Source: Caminibacter pacificus
GTDB taxonomy: Bacteria; Campylobacterota; Campylobacteria; Campylobacterales; Nautiliaceae
DNA: 64,000 bases
Assembly (NCBI RefSeq): GCF_003752135.1
Contig: NZ_RJVK01000002.1
Span: 310,001 to 374,000, forward strand
Direction: 5' to 3'
The position numbers and the translations under genes were made by a program. The notes beneath the pieces are model-generated. The model was not told where the DNA came from, searched no databases, and saw only the letters and a list, made by a program, of their open reading frames with translations. Below are positions 27,289-36,973 of the stretch, piece after piece. The stretch's first letter is position 1. Every line of letters starts with the position of its first letter.

Positions 27289-28264
27289 ATTTTCCAAACT
27301 CCACTCTTGGCATCACTTTTAAGTTTTTATAATCCGTAAACATCCCTTTATTATACATCTCAACCCCGGCTCTTGCTATCATAGCCGCATTATCGGAAGT
27401 GAATTTCATTTCAGGATATAAAAGATTAAAATCAAACTTTTTTGAGAGTTTTTCAAACTCACTTCTTAAGACCTTATTCGCACTCGCACCGCCTACAATC
27501 GCAAAATTTTTCGGTCTGTATTTTTTAATAGCTCTTTTTGACATAAAAACAAGATGTTCAATCGCTTTTTTTTGAAAAGAGTGAGCAATATCTTCATCTC
27601 TGTATTTCCCGCTTTCAATAGCAAGTCTTACGGCGTTTTTGATACCCGAATAGCTAAATTCGATTTTAGGAGAGTTTTTAAGAGGCAAAGGAAGCGAAAC
27701 AACATCCTCTCCCTCTTTAGCAAGCTCTTCTATAATAGGACCTCCCGGATACCCTAATTTCAGCATTTTTGCTACTTTATCAAAGCTTTCGCCAAAGCTG
27801 TCATCAAGAGTAGTTGCGATTTCGCAAACGTCGTCTATTCCGTTAAATTGCAATATTTTCGTATGTCCGCCGCTAACCAAAAGCACCATTAAAGGTTTTA
27901 TCTCTTCTTTTCCGATAAAAAGCGAATAAATATGCCCTATTAGATGATTAACGCCTATTAACGGCAAATTCAGAGCGATTGAAAGCGCTTTTGCCATCAT
28001 AACACCCTCTTGAAGTGTAACGCTTAGTCCCGGAGCATTCGTTACGCAAACTGCCTTTAGTTTAGGGAAATACTCTTTTGTTTCGCTTAAAATCTTAGGA
28101 AGTGCTTCGGCATGAAGTCTGCTCGCTAGCTCCGGCACTACGCCGCCGTATTTGCTGTGCTGTAATTCTTGGGAGATTTTTTTGTGAAAAAGCAGCTCTT
28201 TTGTTTTTATATCCATAACGGCAATACTCGAATCATCGCAACTACTCTCGATAGCAAGTAACAT
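27281..28264 (-). CDS. tsaD: tRNA N6-threonylcarbamoyladenosine transferase TsaD
   Basis: A 327-residue ASKHA-fold enzyme that transfers threonylcarbamoyl to A37 of ANN-decoding tRNAs. Motifs: [12 protein letters not shown], the metal-binding HAEALPKIL segment and [45 protein letters not shown] and [14 protein letters not shown]. Length and order are normal. The stop lies at the edge of a small repeat array. It is divergent from a two-component system gene. Confidence 0.95.
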   Translation of the reverse strand: MLLAIESSCDDSSIAVMDIKTKELLFHKKISQELQHSKYGGVVPELASRLHAEALPKILSETKEYFPKLKAVCVTNAPGLSVTLQEGVMMAKALSIALNLPLIGVNHLIGHIYSLFIGKEEIKPLMVLLVSGGHTKILQFNGIDDVCEIATTLDDSFGESFDKVAKMLKLGYPGGPIIEELAKEGEDVVSLPLPLKNSPKIEFSYSGIKNAVRLAIESGKYRDEDIAHSFQKKAIEHLVFMSKRAIKKYRPKNFAIVGGASANKVLRSEFEKLSKKFDFNLLYPEMKFTSDNAAMIARAGVEMYNKGMFTDYKNLKVMPRVEFGKCE

Positions 28265-28302
28265 TCGCTTCCTTTTTAACAGAATTTTAACATTTTTTGC
28301 GT

Positions 28303-28308
28303 TATAAT
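28303..28308 (+). promoter_or_regulatory. -10 element for the two-component operon
   Basis: TATAAT lies 28 bases upstream of the response regulator ATG, with AAAAAGGAG between them. Confidence 0.5.
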
Positions 28309-28335
28309 ATTATCAATTAATAAAAAGGAGCCACT

Positions 28336-29004
28336 ATGAAAATCTTACTTATTGAAGATGATGAAAAACTTCTTGAATCTATCAAAGAGGGTCTAAAAAA
28401 ATTCGACTTTAGAGTTGATACGGCAACTGACGGCGAAGAAGGGCTATATCTTGCTTCGAACAATCAATACGACGTTTTAATTGTGGATTGGATGATACCG
28501 AAAATTAGTGGAATCGATTTGATTAAAAAATTAAGAAAAGACAATATTACGACACCGGCTTTAATTCTTACCGCAAAAGGCGATGTTGAAGACAAAGTGG
28601 AAGGTTTAAGCGTTGCGGATGATTATTTGACGAAACCTTTCGATTTTGACGAGCTTGTAGCAAGACTGAAGGCTCTATACAGAAGAAGTCACAATATCAG
28701 TGAAAACGTACTTAAAATCGCCGATTTAGAGCTCAATCCGGACACGAAAGAAGTAAAAAGAGCCGGAAAACATATCGATTTAACGGCAAAACAATTCGAG
28801 TTATTAAAATATTTGATGATTAACAAAAACAAAATCGTCCCACCAGAAATGATTGCCGAAAATCTTTGGGAACTCGGAGATGAAATTACTTCAAACGTAA
28901 TTAACGTATATATTTCTCACATCAGAAAAAAAGTAGACAAAGACCACGACAAAAAACTTATCAAAACCATTCGCGGTATGGGCTTTAAAATAAGCGATGA
29001 ATAA
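28336..29004 (+). CDS. OmpR/PhoB-family response regulator
   Basis: A 222-residue two-domain regulator. The receiver has the acidic pair EDD at 7-9, phospho-acceptor Asp51 (LIVDWMIPK), Thr79 and Lys100 (YLTKPF). The GLSVADDYL segment is one residue shorter than the common GLDxGADDYL. The C-terminal winged helix (about 125-222) ends KKLIKTIRGMGFKI, the canonical OmpR/PhoB form. It overlaps the histidine kinase gene by eight bases, so the two form a cognate pair. Target genes unknown. Confidence 0.92.
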   Translation: MKILLIEDDEKLLESIKEGLKKFDFRVDTATDGEEGLYLASNNQYDVLIVDWMIPKISGIDLIKKLRKDNITTPALILTAKGDVEDKVEGLSVADDYLTKPFDFDELVARLKALYRRSHNISENVLKIADLELNPDTKEVKRAGKHIDLTAKQFELLKYLMINKNKIVPPEMIAENLWELGDEITSNVINVYISHIRKKVDKDHDKKLIKTIRGMGFKISDE

Positions 29005-30166
29005 TTTAAGAAACGAACTTTTTTATAAATTCGCCCTTACCGTCTTTTTAATTATCGCCTTTTTCGAGGGCGCTTTGATGTTCGCTCTTGTAAAAAGTTT
29101 CGATACCCACCTAAAAGACAAATTGGCTCTCGTAGCCGCAGAAATCAACCCCACTCATTTTAACAAAGAAGCGCTTGTCGATATTCAACATAAATACAAA
29201 GTATTCCCGCTTTTTGTACGTCTTATAAAACCTATGAATAAACAGCAGCTAAAAAATATCAAATTAGGCTACAAAATCCAAAAAATCAGAATCAACGGCG
29301 TAAGAGAAAAAGTACTCTCTTATTCGGTCGAAAAAAACGGATATATCGTCCAAATAGCCACACTCTATTCGACAAACGACGACAGGATAAATATCATCAA
29401 AACTATCTCGATTTTAATCAGTTTCGTAATCTATTTAATAATTTTGATGATAGGTTATAAATTTATCGATACAATAGCAAAACAGATTGAAATGAGTTTT
29501 GCAAAGCTAAAACGATTCAATTCAAACGTCTCTCACGAACTAAAAACTCCTCTTGCAATTATGAAAAGCGAAATCGAAGTGGCTCTTATGAATAATACCA
29601 AAGATTGTGAAAAGACCCTAAAATCAATGCTTCAAGAGATAAATTACATCAACGACATAACGGAAAAACTGCTCTTTTTAACAAAAGAGACCAAAAAAAT
29701 AAAATTAGAAGATGTGGATTTAGAAGAGCTGATTTTGGAGCTTTTTGAAAAATATGCAGAAAAAATAGAGTTCGAACTCGACTTCGGCGACGAGGAATAC
29801 GACATAAAAGGCGACAAAACACTTCTTAAAATGGCTCTTAGCAATATAATCGAAAACTCGATTAAATACGGAGCCAACAAAATCGTAATCAAACTCGAAA
29901 AAAACAAACACAAAATAATCTTAACGATAAAAGACAACGGAATCGGAATTCCAAAAGAGAAACTTCCTTTTATTTTCGACGAATTTTATAGAGTCGACGA
30001 ATCTCACAACAAAAAAATAAAAGGTTTCGGTCTTGGACTTAGTATCGTAAAAAACATCCTAACTCTTCATAAAGCGAAAATAAAAGTAAACAGCGACGAA
30101 GGAAAAGGAGTAGAGTTTATTATCGAATTCCCTCTAATAACTCATCAAGAGAAGAAGAGCGCTTAA
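28997..30166 (+). CDS. Sensor histidine kinase
   Basis: A 389-residue membrane kinase with a helix at about 11-33, a short periplasmic domain (35-130), a second helix (about 136-158), then the DHp domain with phospho-acceptor in [16 protein letters not shown], the N box [11 protein letters not shown] and G boxes [11 protein letters not shown] and [11 protein letters not shown]. No HAMP motif is obvious between helix and DHp. It is coupled to the upstream response regulator. Its last 47 bases overlap the convergent YyaL-like gene, an unusually long antisense overlap. Confidence 0.92.
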   Translation: MNNLRNELFYKFALTVFLIIAFFEGALMFALVKSFDTHLKDKLALVAAEINPTHFNKEALVDIQHKYKVFPLFVRLIKPMNKQQLKNIKLGYKIQKIRINGVREKVLSYSVEKNGYIVQIATLYSTNDDRINIIKTISILISFVIYLIILMIGYKFIDTIAKQIEMSFAKLKRFNSNVSHELKTPLAIMKSEIEVALMNNTKDCEKTLKSMLQEINYINDITEKLLFLTKETKKIKLEDVDLEELILELFEKYAEKIEFELDFGDEEYDIKGDKTLLKMALSNIIENSIKYGANKIVIKLEKNKHKIILTIKDNGIGIPKEKLPFIFDEFYRVDESHNKKIKGFGLGLSIVKNILTLHKAKIKVNSDEGKGVEFIIEFPLITHQEKKSA

Positions 30167-32033
30167 GACATCTATCCACTACGCAAATTTCATAATCTTC
30201 TCCCTCTTTCCATAAAATATACGGATAATCAAACTCATAATCAAATAGCGGCTTTTTAGAAGTGATAACATACTCTTTATAAATATCTTTGAGCGCTGCT
30301 TTGGTGATACTCGGATAAAAAAGAGGATAGTTGTTTATGTAATATCCTCCGTTTTTTATGATTTCTCTTGCTAAATTAAGATATTCGAAACTATAATTCA
30401 AAAGCGCCAAATCATAAAAATCGTTTGCCAAAACTCCAAGCGAACTTGCGTATGAAGAGTCCGAATAGTCCGCTTCTATATTTTTCGCTTCATTCATATA
30501 CCAAGACTCTTTTTTAAATTTTAAAGATTCTTTTGCCAATTTATTCGCAAAATCAAGATATCTTTTTTCATACGTATGCTCGTACGCATCAATCAAAGCT
30601 TTTATAAGATAGGCATAATCTTCCAAAAGAGCCTCTTTTTTGTTTTTTTCTTGTTTATTATATGAATGATAAAGTTTTTTCTCATACATAATTTCAAGGA
30701 GTTTATCCAAAGTTTTACGTGCAGTTTTTTGGTATTTTTCATCAAATTCGGACGCTTTAAACAACGCGCTTATCATCATGGCATTCCAAGCCGTTATCTT
30801 TTTCGTATCGATAAAAGGGAATTCTCTTTTGCTTCTTATTTTTTTCAAAACTTCAAGCGCTTCTTTGTAGTTATGAGGTTTTTCTCCGTGAATTGTAGGA
30901 TTGTTTTTTCCGTTGAAGTTTCCGTATTTTTTGATTCCGAAATACTCCATAAGTTCATTTGCATTATCAAATATTTCAAAGGCACTTTTCACCTCATCAT
31001 AAGTATAGACGAAATATTTCCCCTCAATTCCCTCGCTATCCGCATTGCTCGCACTGAAAAAAAGTCCGTTTTCATCCCTGAATCTCTTTATCATCTCATC
31101 CAAACTTCTAAAGGCGACCTCTTTATAAAGAGGATTTTTCGTCAGTTGATACCACCTAAGATACACAATAGGCAAATTTGCGTTGTTATAAAGCATTTTT
31201 TCAAAATGAGGCACCTCCCATTTACTATCTACGCTATATCTATAAAAACCTCCCTCGATTTGATCGAAAATCCCGCCTTTTGCCATTTTAGTAAGCGTAA
31301 TATCAAGTGCTTTTTTTACCTTTTCATCTTTCGTAATCATATAAACGTCTATCATCAAATCAAGAGTACTCTCCATCGGAAACTTAGGCGCTCCCTTAAT
31401 ACCTCCATATGTAAAGTCAAACTCCTCGTCTATCTGTTTTAAGATTTTTGCGATAATGAGTTTGTTAATATCTTCCTTTTTCACTTCGCTTTTTCGGTTT
31501 TTATAAAACTCTTCGAAATTATCCGCAATTTCTTTTATTTTTTGAGGATTTTCCCTCCAATCTTTAGCGATTGAAAGAAGTATCTCTTTTAATCCGGGAC
31601 CAAGTTGCGAATAGTGAGGCGGCAAATATGTCGCGGAATAAAAAGGTTTTTTATCAGGCGTCATAATAATCGTAAGAGGCCACCCGCCCGCTCGCCTATG
31701 CATAAGCTGATAGACTTTTTGATAATATTTGTCAATATCGGGCATCTCTTCTCTATCGACCTTAATCGATACGTAATATTTATTCAAAATATCGGCAATT
31801 TCTTCGTTTTCAAAGCTTTCTCTTTCCATAACGTGACACCAATGACAAGTAGAATATCCTATGCTTAAAAAAATAAGTTTATTCTCTTTTTTCGCTTTCA
31901 AAAACGCCTCTTCCCCCCACGGATACCAATCAACCGGATTATCTTTGTGCTGTAAAAGATACGGGCTGTCGCTGTTTATCAAATGATTTGCCATACTAAA
32001 AACTCCTATCAATAAAAAAATTAAAAATCTCAT
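30120..32033 (-). CDS. YyaL/DUF255-family thioredoxin-domain protein
   Basis: A 637-residue protein with a possible N-terminal signal peptide (about 1-15), then a thioredoxin-like domain with the motif [16 protein letters not shown] and [13 protein letters not shown]-like context (here [13 protein letters not shown]), and a long helical (alpha/alpha)6 barrel-like region to the end. This arrangement is that of YyaL and human SPATA20, whose function is unknown although the CxxC suggests redox activity. Its 3' end overlaps the histidine kinase on the other strand by 47 bases. Confidence 0.88.
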   Translation of the reverse strand: MRFLIFLLIGVFSMANHLINSDSPYLLQHKDNPVDWYPWGEEAFLKAKKENKLIFLSIGYSTCHWCHVMERESFENEEIADILNKYYVSIKVDREEMPDIDKYYQKVYQLMHRRAGGWPLTIIMTPDKKPFYSATYLPPHYSQLGPGLKEILLSIAKDWRENPQKIKEIADNFEEFYKNRKSEVKKEDINKLIIAKILKQIDEEFDFTYGGIKGAPKFPMESTLDLMIDVYMITKDEKVKKALDITLTKMAKGGIFDQIEGGFYRYSVDSKWEVPHFEKMLYNNANLPIVYLRWYQLTKNPLYKEVAFRSLDEMIKRFRDENGLFFSASNADSEGIEGKYFVYTYDEVKSAFEIFDNANELMEYFGIKKYGNFNGKNNPTIHGEKPHNYKEALEVLKKIRSKREFPFIDTKKITAWNAMMISALFKASEFDEKYQKTARKTLDKLLEIMYEKKLYHSYNKQEKNKKEALLEDYAYLIKALIDAYEHTYEKRYLDFANKLAKESLKFKKESWYMNEAKNIEADYSDSSYASSLGVLANDFYDLALLNYSFEYLNLAREIIKNGGYYINNYPLFYPSITKAALKDIYKEYVITSKKPLFDYEFDYPYILWKEGEDYEICVVDRCLKRSSSLDELLEGIR

Positions 32034-32101
32034 TTTATTCCTTATACCAAAAAAGATAAATTTTGTCTAATTTATGCTATTATATACAAAAAAGGCTGAA
32101 A

Positions 32102-33484
32102 ATGAACGCTTTGGAATATCACCTTAGAACAAGACATTTCCCAAACAGATTTGCAAAATCATTAGGATATCTTGATTGGGAAAACCAACCAAGCCCTTAT
32201 AAAAGCTACTTTGAAGCCGAGCAAATCCCGCTGAAAAAAATAACTCCTCCCAAAAAAACATATGAAAAACTATACCTAAAAAACGAGCCCAATCCCATAA
32301 ATTTAGAAACAATCGCCTTAATGCTTAGATATTCTTTGGCTATAAACGCACAAAAAGTATACGGTCCCAGCAGCTGGTACGTAAGAGTTAATCCCTCAAG
32401 CGGAAATTTGCACCCCGAAGAGACATATATAATTTTTAAAAACGGCGTTTACCATTTCAACGTCAAAAATTTCTCACTCGAACTTTTGGCAAAAAGCGAC
32501 AAAAATATAATTGAAAACGGATTTTTAATTATCTTAAATTCGATACCGCTTAGAGAATCTTGGAAATACGGCGAAAGAGCTCTTAGATATTGCCTGCTTG
32601 ACAGCGGTCATGCTATTGCGGCTTTGAGATTTTCTACCAATCTGCTCGGGTGGAATATGAAAAAGGCTCGAATTGAAAAAGAGTATTTTTTATCGAAATT
32701 TAATTTTCATCAAAACGAAGAAGAGATATTCGAAGCGGCGTTTTTCGTTTTTGAAGATAAAATACCCGATATCGATTTAAAGATACTGAAAAACCTTGAA
32801 TTCAAAACCGCTTATTCTCCTCTCTCAAAAGAAAAAGTCAGATGGGAGATTATTTTTGAGAGTGCTAAGAAACTAAAAGACGAAACGAAAAGCGAATTTA
32901 TAAAAAAAGACATCTCATTTTTACCGAGTGCTTTTGACGCTTATGAGATTATCGATAATAGAAGAAGCGCACTTGGATTCAAACAAAAATACCTCCCAAA
33001 AAACGACTTTTTAGATATTTTGGATAAAACCCTTCATAGAAAAATACCACCTTTTGATGTGGAAATTACCGCAAACTTGATAGATTTTCTTATATTCGTA
33101 AATAGAGTCGAGGGAATTGAAAGCGGAATTTATTATTTTGATAGAAAAAAAGCAAAACTCTCCTTAATCGAAAAAGGAGATTTTTCTCAAAGCGCAAAAT
33201 TTATAAACTGCGTGCAGGATTTAGGAAGCGATAGTGCTTTTACAATCAATATGATAGCCCCGATTCCTACAAACGAAAATTATAAGTCGATAATGTTCGA
33301 ATCGGGCATGATAGGACACATTTTGTATCTCGAAGCGGAAGCAAAAGGTGTTAGGGGTTGCGGTATCGGGTGTTTTTTTGACGACTTGATTACAAAAGAG
33401 ATATTAAATGATGAAAAGAAAATAGCAACTTACGGATTTAGCGTAGGAGTGCCGTTGATTGACGAGAGGATTATAAAACTATAA
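32102..33484 (+). CDS. SagB/ThcOx-type nitroreductase-superfamily oxidoreductase
   Basis: A 460-residue protein made of two nitroreductase-like halves, as in stand-alone SagB-type dehydrogenases. The first half contains SSWYVRVNPSSGNLHPEETY, the second VRGCGIGCFFDD. SagB flavoenzymes oxidise azolines in azole-containing peptide natural products, but no cyclodehydratase or precursor peptide gene is adjacent, so the substrate here is unknown. I chose the ATG at 32102 (AAAAAAGGCTGAA upstream) over an in-frame ATG 39 bases earlier that lies in the promoter region. Confidence 0.83.
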   Translation: MNALEYHLRTRHFPNRFAKSLGYLDWENQPSPYKSYFEAEQIPLKKITPPKKTYEKLYLKNEPNPINLETIALMLRYSLAINAQKVYGPSSWYVRVNPSSGNLHPEETYIIFKNGVYHFNVKNFSLELLAKSDKNIIENGFLIILNSIPLRESWKYGERALRYCLLDSGHAIAALRFSTNLLGWNMKKARIEKEYFLSKFNFHQNEEEIFEAAFFVFEDKIPDIDLKILKNLEFKTAYSPLSKEKVRWEIIFESAKKLKDETKSEFIKKDISFLPSAFDAYEIIDNRRSALGFKQKYLPKNDFLDILDKTLHRKIPPFDVEITANLIDFLIFVNRVEGIESGIYYFDRKKAKLSLIEKGDFSQSAKFINCVQDLGSDSAFTINMIAPIPTNENYKSIMFESGMIGHILYLEAEAKGVRGCGIGCFFDDLITKEILNDEKKIATYGFSVGVPLIDERIIKL

Positions 33485-33491
33485 TCCTCTC
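33464..33491. other. Perfect 12-bp hairpin across the sagB-like stop codon
   Basis: GAGAGGATTATA and TATAATCCTCTC flank an AAAC loop and include the gene's stop codon. No T-run follows on either strand, so it is not a classic terminator, though it may protect the 3' end or help separate this gene from the convergent SRP RNA. Confidence 0.5.
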
Positions 33492-33561
33492 AAATGATTA
33501 AAAATGAGACAAAGGATGACAAATCAAGGTGTCTGTCACTCTTAATCCAAGGGGTTAAGGT

Positions 33562-33654
33562 CCCCAGAAACCTGCGGCACAGGATGAGAGGAGGTGCTCT
33601 GCTCCCTTCCGGGCCTGAAGCGTTGCCTCCTCCCACCCTTGCACAGGGCTGGGG
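33562..33654 (-). ncRNA. ffs: Signal recognition particle RNA (4.5S)
   Basis: On the minus strand the conserved SRP domain IV loop CAGGCCCGGAAGGGAGCAG is flanked by matching arms, and the ends CCCCAG and CTGGGG close the outer helix, giving a compact 93-base bacterial SRP RNA. It binds Ffh and directs membrane-protein targeting. A TATAAT ends eight bases upstream of the 5' end. A CTTAA...TTAAG hairpin lies just downstream. Confidence 0.93.
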
Positions 33655-33662
33655 ATAATGGT

Positions 33663-33668
33663 ATTATA
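33663..33668 (-). promoter_or_regulatory. -10 element of the SRP RNA promoter
   Basis: TATAAT on the minus strand, eight bases before the first base of the SRP RNA closing helix, the correct spacing for transcription to begin at the mature 5' end. Confidence 0.65.
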
Positions 33669-33699
33669 TCAAAAAAATAACCCAAAAAGGATAAAAGCG

Positions 33700-34662
33700 A
33701 TGAAAAAATTGATTTTATTTTTATCTGTTATGTCACTTTTTGCTACGACACCTAAAATTTACCAACAAAAATTAGGTCTTGGTATCGACGTTAATTGGGC
33801 TACTTTCAAAAAATACGTAAAACACGAATACTACAAACAAGCCGGTGTATTTAAAAAGCTGGGCTTTCAAACGGTAAGAATAAGATTCACAGACCCCGAA
33901 AAATTCAATATGACTCAAAAAGAGTATATAGAGTTTTTGAAAAAATGCGTAAACGAAGCGATAAAAAACAACTTAACTCCCGTACTTACATACGGCTCTA
34001 AAACATTAGCCCAACATCCTACCGACAAAAATATTGAAAAAGCCGTAAAATTTTGGAGAGAAATAGCGAAAACTTTCAAACATTATCCGGATATCTTAAG
34101 CTACGACCTATACATTGAACCCGGAAAAAACTTTAATAAAAACCCAAAAGCCCTTGTAAAATTTTATAAAAAAGCCATAAAAGCCATAAGAAAAAACGAC
34201 AAAAACAAAATTATTTTCATTGCACCTATTCATGCATCAAATCCTTATTATTTAGACATATTAAAACCTATAGTAAAAAAACATCCTAAAAATTTAATGA
34301 TAGAGTGGCACTACTACGCAGCCGGACCTTCTCTTAAAAATAAAAACAAAAAATGGACAACAGGTACACAGGAAGAGAAAGAACTGATAACAAAAAAAGC
34401 GACATTTGCCAAAAAATGGTGTGAAAAATATCATCTTTACAGCTGGGTAGGCGCTATTATGCCCGGAGACTACAATAAAGGAGACCATTACTCATACGAC
34501 GAGCAAAAAAACTTTATGAAAGCTATTATAGATACTCAAAACAGCTTAAAAATTCCTTTTGCAATTAATGCCGACGGACAATTTTACGATTATAAAACTG
34601 GCAGTTTAAAAAGAGAAGAAGTTTTGAAGTTTATTATAAACTACTACTATTACACAAAATAA
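33700..34662 (+). CDS. Secreted GH5-like (cellulase-fold) protein, possibly inactive
   Basis: A 320-residue protein with a signal peptide (about 1-15) followed by a TIM-barrel pattern of the GH5 cellulase group: FKKLGFQTVRIRF, DILSYDLYIEPG (acid/base candidate Glu140, where NEP is usual) and IEWHYYAAG. At the seventh strand, where GE(F/W) carries the nucleophile, the protein reads YSWVGAIMPG, with Ala252 in place of Glu. It may be a glycan-binding pseudo-enzyme. Start chosen at 33700 because AAAAAGG lies upstream and the signal peptide begins there. Confidence 0.65.
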   Translation: MKKLILFLSVMSLFATTPKIYQQKLGLGIDVNWATFKKYVKHEYYKQAGVFKKLGFQTVRIRFTDPEKFNMTQKEYIEFLKKCVNEAIKNNLTPVLTYGSKTLAQHPTDKNIEKAVKFWREIAKTFKHYPDILSYDLYIEPGKNFNKNPKALVKFYKKAIKAIRKNDKNKIIFIAPIHASNPYYLDILKPIVKKHPKNLMIEWHYYAAGPSLKNKNKKWTTGTQEEKELITKKATFAKKWCEKYHLYSWVGAIMPGDYNKGDHYSYDEQKNFMKAIIDTQNSLKIPFAINADGQFYDYKTGSLKREEVLKFIINYYYYTK

Positions 34663-34683
34663 AGAGCTTCAGCTCTTTATTTT
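34661..34683. terminator. Bidirectional terminator between GH5-like and coiled-coil genes
   Basis: AAAGAGC-TTCA-GCTCTTT with ATTTT after it on the plus strand and an A/T-rich flank on the minus strand. It spans both convergent stop codons (TAA at 34660-34662 and at 34677-34679). Confidence 0.65.
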
Positions 34684-35174
34684 AAGATTTGATATCTATC
34701 AAGTTCTCTTTGGATAGATTTCATAGCCGATTCTATTTTTCTTATGTATTTTTGAATTCTCTCTTCGTGAAGATGTTTTTTCTCTTCTAATTCGACCTCT
34801 TTTTTTACCAAATCGTTCTCTTCAATTACCAAGTTTTGATACTCTTCTTTTAATTTGGCTATTTTAGCTTTTCTCTCTTCAAGCTCTTCAAGCAATCTTT
34901 GTCTGTCGCGCTCTAACATCTCTATTTCTCTATCCGTTTCGGCTTCAAGAGTTTTTTGCATTATTCTTTTGAGATGATTTTTGATTTCCCTGATTCTCGC
35001 TTCGTTTTGTTTTATCTCTCTTTGAATACTTAAAAGCTCGGTTTCAATTTCTACGAGTCTTTGTTTTACAGGCTCAAGTTGGCTTTCTATTTCTTGAAGT
35101 TTTTTTCTCTCTTTTTCGAGCGCTTTTTGTAATTTTCTTACACTTCCTTCAAATTCGGTTACGAATGCTTCCAT
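34677..35174 (-). CDS. Coiled-coil protein of unknown function
   Basis: A 165-residue, almost wholly alpha-helical protein. Heptad patterning runs from about residue 10 to 160, rich in Glu/Lys/Arg/Gln, with no membrane segment or signal. I chose the ATG at 35174 (AAGGAGGGG five bases upstream) over an ATG 24 bases earlier. It stands alone between two terminator/promoter regions. Could be a structural or divisome-associated protein, but no family is recognised. Confidence 0.75.
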   Translation of the reverse strand: MEAFVTEFEGSVRKLQKALEKERKKLQEIESQLEPVKQRLVEIETELLSIQREIKQNEARIREIKNHLKRIMQKTLEAETDREIEMLERDRQRLLEELEERKAKIAKLKEEYQNLVIEENDLVKKEVELEEKKHLHEERIQKYIRKIESAMKSIQRELDRYQILK

Positions 35175-35248
35175 AATTCCCCTCCTTAAATTTTTCAAAA
35201 TTATACAACTTTAATTAATTTTTGTCAATATATTTTATATTATTCGGC

Positions 35249-36973
35249 TCAATTTTGTTTATCTTCTTTTTTTACCCTAATCTCAATAGGAACACTATCT
35301 CTAATATGCAAATCTTGTTGAGGGAAAGGAATTTCAATTCCGGCATTATTTAACGCTTTGTATATTACTTTTAAAAATTCGCTTCTTGTACGTCTCGGGC
35401 GTCTTGCATAAGCTCCTTTTACCCAAACCATAAGTTCGAAATTAAGACTGCTATCTCCCATTTCTAAAAACACTACTCTTGGAGTAACGTCCAAGGTAGG
35501 GTGTTTTTTTATGTAATGGAGTTTTGCGTTTTCAATAGCACCTAATACAACTTTTTCAACCTTATCGATATCACTTCCGTACGCTACGCCAAAAGGTACC
35601 CTAAATCTAACCAAATCATCGCCCAACGTCCAGTTAATTACGTTATTTTGAATAAAACTTTGGTTTGGGATAATCAAATTGATATTGTCATTCGTTCTGA
35701 TAATGGTTGAACGCATTGATATATCGACTACTTCTCCTCTTGTGTTTTCGTCTATTTGGATATAGTCCCCCACTTTTATCGACCTTTCAAACATCAAAAT
35801 AATACCGCTGACAAAGTTACTTACGATATTTTGAAGACCAAAACCGATACCCACGGATAAAGCACCGGCGATAATCGCAAGTGAGCTTAAATCAAGACCG
35901 ACTATTTTTAAAGCTATCAAAAACGAAAGCGTAATAATCGTATAATAACCCATATTTGCAAGAAGTGTTGCGGTTGCATGTGAAATTTCATATCTATGTC
36001 TTAGAGAATAGACAAATTTTTTATAATATTTTCCGACAAACCAGCCCAATATCAAAACAAGTACGAAAATAAAAAAATTTATAGGGGTAATAGTTCTTTT
36101 TCCTACCGTAAAAAGAGGATAATTCAAAATCTGCCAAATCTTATCGAGTGTGAGTTGAAGCTCTTTTTTTGAATTATAAACTAAAAGCTTACTTCCGAAC
36201 GCAAAACTTTCGAAATCATTTACGACGATATCAACCGCTTTATAAAAAATATCTCCGATATGTTTTGCATCGTTTAGGACGTTATCGTCAAGTTTTAGAG
36301 CTTTTTTGTCTTTATTTTTTATAGCTTCAAGCCACAAAACCGTATGATTATCAAATAGATGTTTATAAATTTCTTCTTTTTTTTGAAGGTTTATTTTTAT
36401 GTAATTTTGAATTTTTTGTATGTTTTTTTCATCTCCTAACAACTGCCATTTTTGAAGGTCTATTTTTAGTTTTTCATACTCCAATTGTTTTTGTTTTAAT
36501 AATTTGTTCCAATAAGCGATATTTTCATTCGCTTCTTGAATATCGAACTTTATATTTTTCAATTTTTCAAAAAGAGTTTTTTTTATCTTTTTAAGATTTT
36601 GGCTTAAATATTCATATTGTTTATTATATATGCCGAGAAGTTTCGAATAATATAGTTTTTGAAGATCCGAGGTCGTGCTGTTTTGTTCTTTTAATAAAGA
36701 GATTTTTTCATTCAAATCGTCAATTTTTTTAGGTAAAGTGATAAAATCTTCTTGCATACTTATCAAATCTTTAAAACTTTTTAGATATTGGACTTGATTT
36801 TTAGGTGAAAGATTAATTTCGTAAGGTTTGAATTTTAAAGTTTTAATCTTTTTGGCAAGGGCGACGTCAAGCGAATAAGTCGGCGAGTTTTTCGGTATTT
36901 TTTCTAAAATTTCATCAACATTTTGAGCGAAAACAAAATTTAACAACACAAAAAAAATTAATAAAAATCTCAT
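35249..36973 (-). CDS. Large MscS-family mechanosensitive channel
   Basis: A 574-residue protein with a signal peptide (1-16), a long periplasmic coiled-coil region (about 60-215), several membrane helices and an MscS core (about 290-565). The pore helix contains GLDLSSLAIIAGALSVGIGFG followed by LQNIVSNFVSGIILMFERSI, the hallmark of MscS, and the beta domain follows (VGDYIQIDENTRGEVVDI). The extra N-terminal part resembles MscK/YbdG-type larger channels. It opens under membrane tension to release solutes. It overlaps CLC-C by four bases (ATGA). Confidence 0.92.
   Translation of the reverse strand: MRFLLIFFVLLNFVFAQNVDEILEKIPKNSPTYSLDVALAKKIKTLKFKPYEINLSPKNQVQYLKSFKDLISMQEDFITLPKKIDDLNEKISLLKEQNSTTSDLQKLYYSKLLGIYNKQYEYLSQNLKKIKKTLFEKLKNIKFDIQEANENIAYWNKLLKQKQLEYEKLKIDLQKWQLLGDEKNIQKIQNYIKINLQKKEEIYKHLFDNHTVLWLEAIKNKDKKALKLDDNVLNDAKHIGDIFYKAVDIVVNDFESFAFGSKLLVYNSKKELQLTLDKIWQILNYPLFTVGKRTITPINFFIFVLVLILGWFVGKYYKKFVYSLRHRYEISHATATLLANMGYYTIITLSFLIALKIVGLDLSSLAIIAGALSVGIGFGLQNIVSNFVSGIILMFERSIKVGDYIQIDENTRGEVVDISMRSTIIRTNDNINLIIPNQSFIQNNVINWTLGDDLVRFRVPFGVAYGSDIDKVEKVVLGAIENAKLHYIKKHPTLDVTPRVVFLEMGDSSLNFELMVWVKGAYARRPRRTRSEFLKVIYKALNNAGIEIPFPQQDLHIRDSVPIEIRVKKEDKQN

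Noticed and set aside
27080-27322. 80-codon plus-strand frame between rpsU and tsaD
   Set aside because: Leu/Ser/Pro/Phe-rich reading of the pyrimidine strand; it runs into tsaD antisense and through the repeat array, with no ribosome site.
30666-31442. 258-codon plus-strand frame opposite the YyaL-like gene
   Set aside because: Long but antisense to a clear family protein; no ribosome site and Phe/Ile/Arg-rich shadow composition.
33541-33561. CTTAA...TTAAG hairpin after the SRP RNA as an independent element
   Set aside because: Most simply part of the 3' processing or termination region of the SRP RNA; too small to call separately.
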